Shown here piece after piece: positions 63,100 to 64,000 of a DNA stretch of 64,000 nt; position 1 is the stretch's first letter; every line of letters begins with the position of its first letter. Made by a program: the position numbers and the translations under genes. Origin of the DNA: Protopterus annectens (lineage: Eukaryota; Chordata; Ceratodontiformes; Protopteridae); assembly GCF_019279795.1 (NCBI RefSeq), contig NC_056749.1:571356486-571420485 (forward strand). Direction: 5' to 3'. Below the pieces are notes generated by a model. That model worked only from the letters and a program-made list of their open reading frames with translations, did not search any database and was not told the DNA's origin.

Positions 63100-64000
63100 C
63101 AAGCTGATTTCAGAAAAGCATTTGCGGTTACTTTTGCTGATTCTCGTAATGAGGTACCAGAAGAAGTAGCAGGAATCAGCAAAATCAACCTCGAATTCGA
63201 AGAAAGCCCTCAGCACTCCTGAAGAGTAGTCCAGCATGGTCAATCGCCCATGACTCCCTGTTCGCGGGATAGATCGTGGAGCTCTGTTCAGTGAGTACCT
63301 TTTTAGTAGCTGTGGCCACCATGATGGCATCAATGGGGACACCCCTACTCCAAAAGGTCTTATCCTTGGGGGTGGGGGCTTAGAAACTTGTCATTATTTT
63401 TGGGGACTGGTTCCACTGTGTCTGGCTCCTTCCATGCCCTGTCTGCAGTGAGTTGCATGAGCTTGCTGGCAGGGAGAGACACCAAGGTAGAAGACGGGCC
63501 TATTCTAAAGGCGTTCAGAAACACAGATTCCTCTGAAGATGGGCTGGAGGAAGACCAATCGCTTCTTTTCATGAGAATTTTGAGGATGCCTCCGCAGGAC
63601 ACTTCCTCAGATGGAAGTCTAGGGGACCCATCTCCTTCTTTGAAATCCATGTCCTCAGTGAGGGACTGTCTAGGGGAGTGCAAGTGCCTCCTCTTGCAAG
63701 TTCTCTTCTGAGGGGGCTCCTCCAAGGTGGGCTCTGGGGAAGACTGGGAAGAGGCAGGGACCCAAAAGGGTGGCAATGCCCATGTGAAGGCACCCACGGG
63801 AGGGCAAACCCTGGAAGGATGATGAGGTCTTGCTATCCAAAGTTGAGAGGGGCTGGGGAGGACCTACAGTTGAAGGAGAGGTAACTGCCCAGCTGGCTTA
63901 AGGTCCTCTCTACTGCCCGGAAGGCTGACGGACTGGACACAGCCTCCTATCCTCCCCCATGGCCCCAGCCACCCAGGAAGGAAGGGGGGACCCCGACACA
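63100..64000 (-). pseudogene. gag-like reading frame of an unresolved retroelement
   Basis: Markedly more GC-rich than its surroundings. Frame 63797-63360 (145 codons) is basic then acidic (KRTCKRRHLHSPRQS, EEVSCGGILKILMKR, SSSSPSSEES) and ends DTVEPVPKNNDKFLSPHPQG. The next frame, after a stop near 63360, has VPIDAIMVATATKKVLTEQS and SWAIDHAGLLFRSAEGF. The order (P-x-K-x-x-D-K-x-x ... HPQ ... GRxxxS) recalls the KPDRYYRVPDS ... GKKVYTSA capsid block of DIRS gag and related retroelement capsids. It may be another DIRS/Ngaro-like or a gypsy-like gag; its upstream part leaves the window. Confidence 0.45.

Noticed and set aside
26300-64000. Further upstream exons of SLC39A9
   Set aside because: I looked on the minus strand for the conserved HAAADG and MLHK blocks and found no match with splice sites. 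They probably lie beyond 64 kb.
1-64000. CRISPR arrays, rRNA, intact tRNA genes or bacterial operons
   Set aside because: None seen; the only tRNA-like sequences are SINE heads.

Overview
This is eukaryotic, and specifically vertebrate, DNA. It carries two intact coding exons of the zinc transporter SLC39A9 (ZIP9) on the minus strand, joined across a 9.6 kb intron, and almost everything else that can be recognised is retrotransposon. DIRS-type tyrosine-recombinase retrotransposons dominate, with CR1-, L2-, RTE- and R2/R4-like LINEs, tRNA-derived SINEs and long CA/TG repeats. That mix and the inflated introns suggest a large-genome vertebrate such as a lungfish, salamander or caecilian. This is an inference from content, not an identification.

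Layout. 1-1055: 5' end of a DIRS element (D1), abutting an old DIRS element D2 (1056-4950). 4958-6010: two-unit tandem repeat. 6329-9481: nearly full-length RTE LINE (plus) with 12-bp target duplications. 9494-13230: degraded CR1-like LINE (plus) with an esterase ORF1. 13620-14130: degenerate tandem repeat. 14607-14956: SINE with target duplications. 16254-16490: last coding exon of SLC39A9 (minus). 16920-18360: CR1 fragment (minus) interrupted by a second SINE. 18428-23806: complete DIRS copy D3. 25281-25458: large TG/CA inverted repeat. 26107-26241: penultimate SLC39A9 coding exon. 26310-32770: fragments of CR1 and L2 LINEs. 34816-45850: DIRS copy D4, split by complete DIRS copy D5 (38593-44155). 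46686-46915: SINE. 47990-53305: DIRS D6, split by an L2 LINE. 53306-55705: DIRS D7. 56193-56830: DIRS-like fragment D8. 57151-62560: two DIRS fragments (D9, D10) fused inside their recombinase genes and carrying a 406-bp foldback transposon and an R2/R4-like LINE. 63100-64000: gag-like reading frame of an unresolved retroelement.

The DIRS copies share one plan, read on the minus strand: inverted terminal repeat with promoter-like motifs; gag with an N-terminal Cys/His cluster; pol with reverse transcriptase, RNase H and a phage-Dam-like methyltransferase module; tyrosine recombinase; an internal complementary region (ICR) that joins the sequences of the two ends; and the second terminal repeat. 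Three subfamilies can be told apart: A (D1, D3, D4, D5, D7), B (D2, D9) and C (D6, D10). D5 is the best preserved, with an intact 649-codon pol, but its recombinase is broken. All ten DIRS pieces lie on the strand that encodes SLC39A9.

I found no other host gene, RNA gene or CRISPR array. Upstream SLC39A9 exons were looked for by conserved motifs above 26.3 kb and not found, so that intron probably runs beyond the window.
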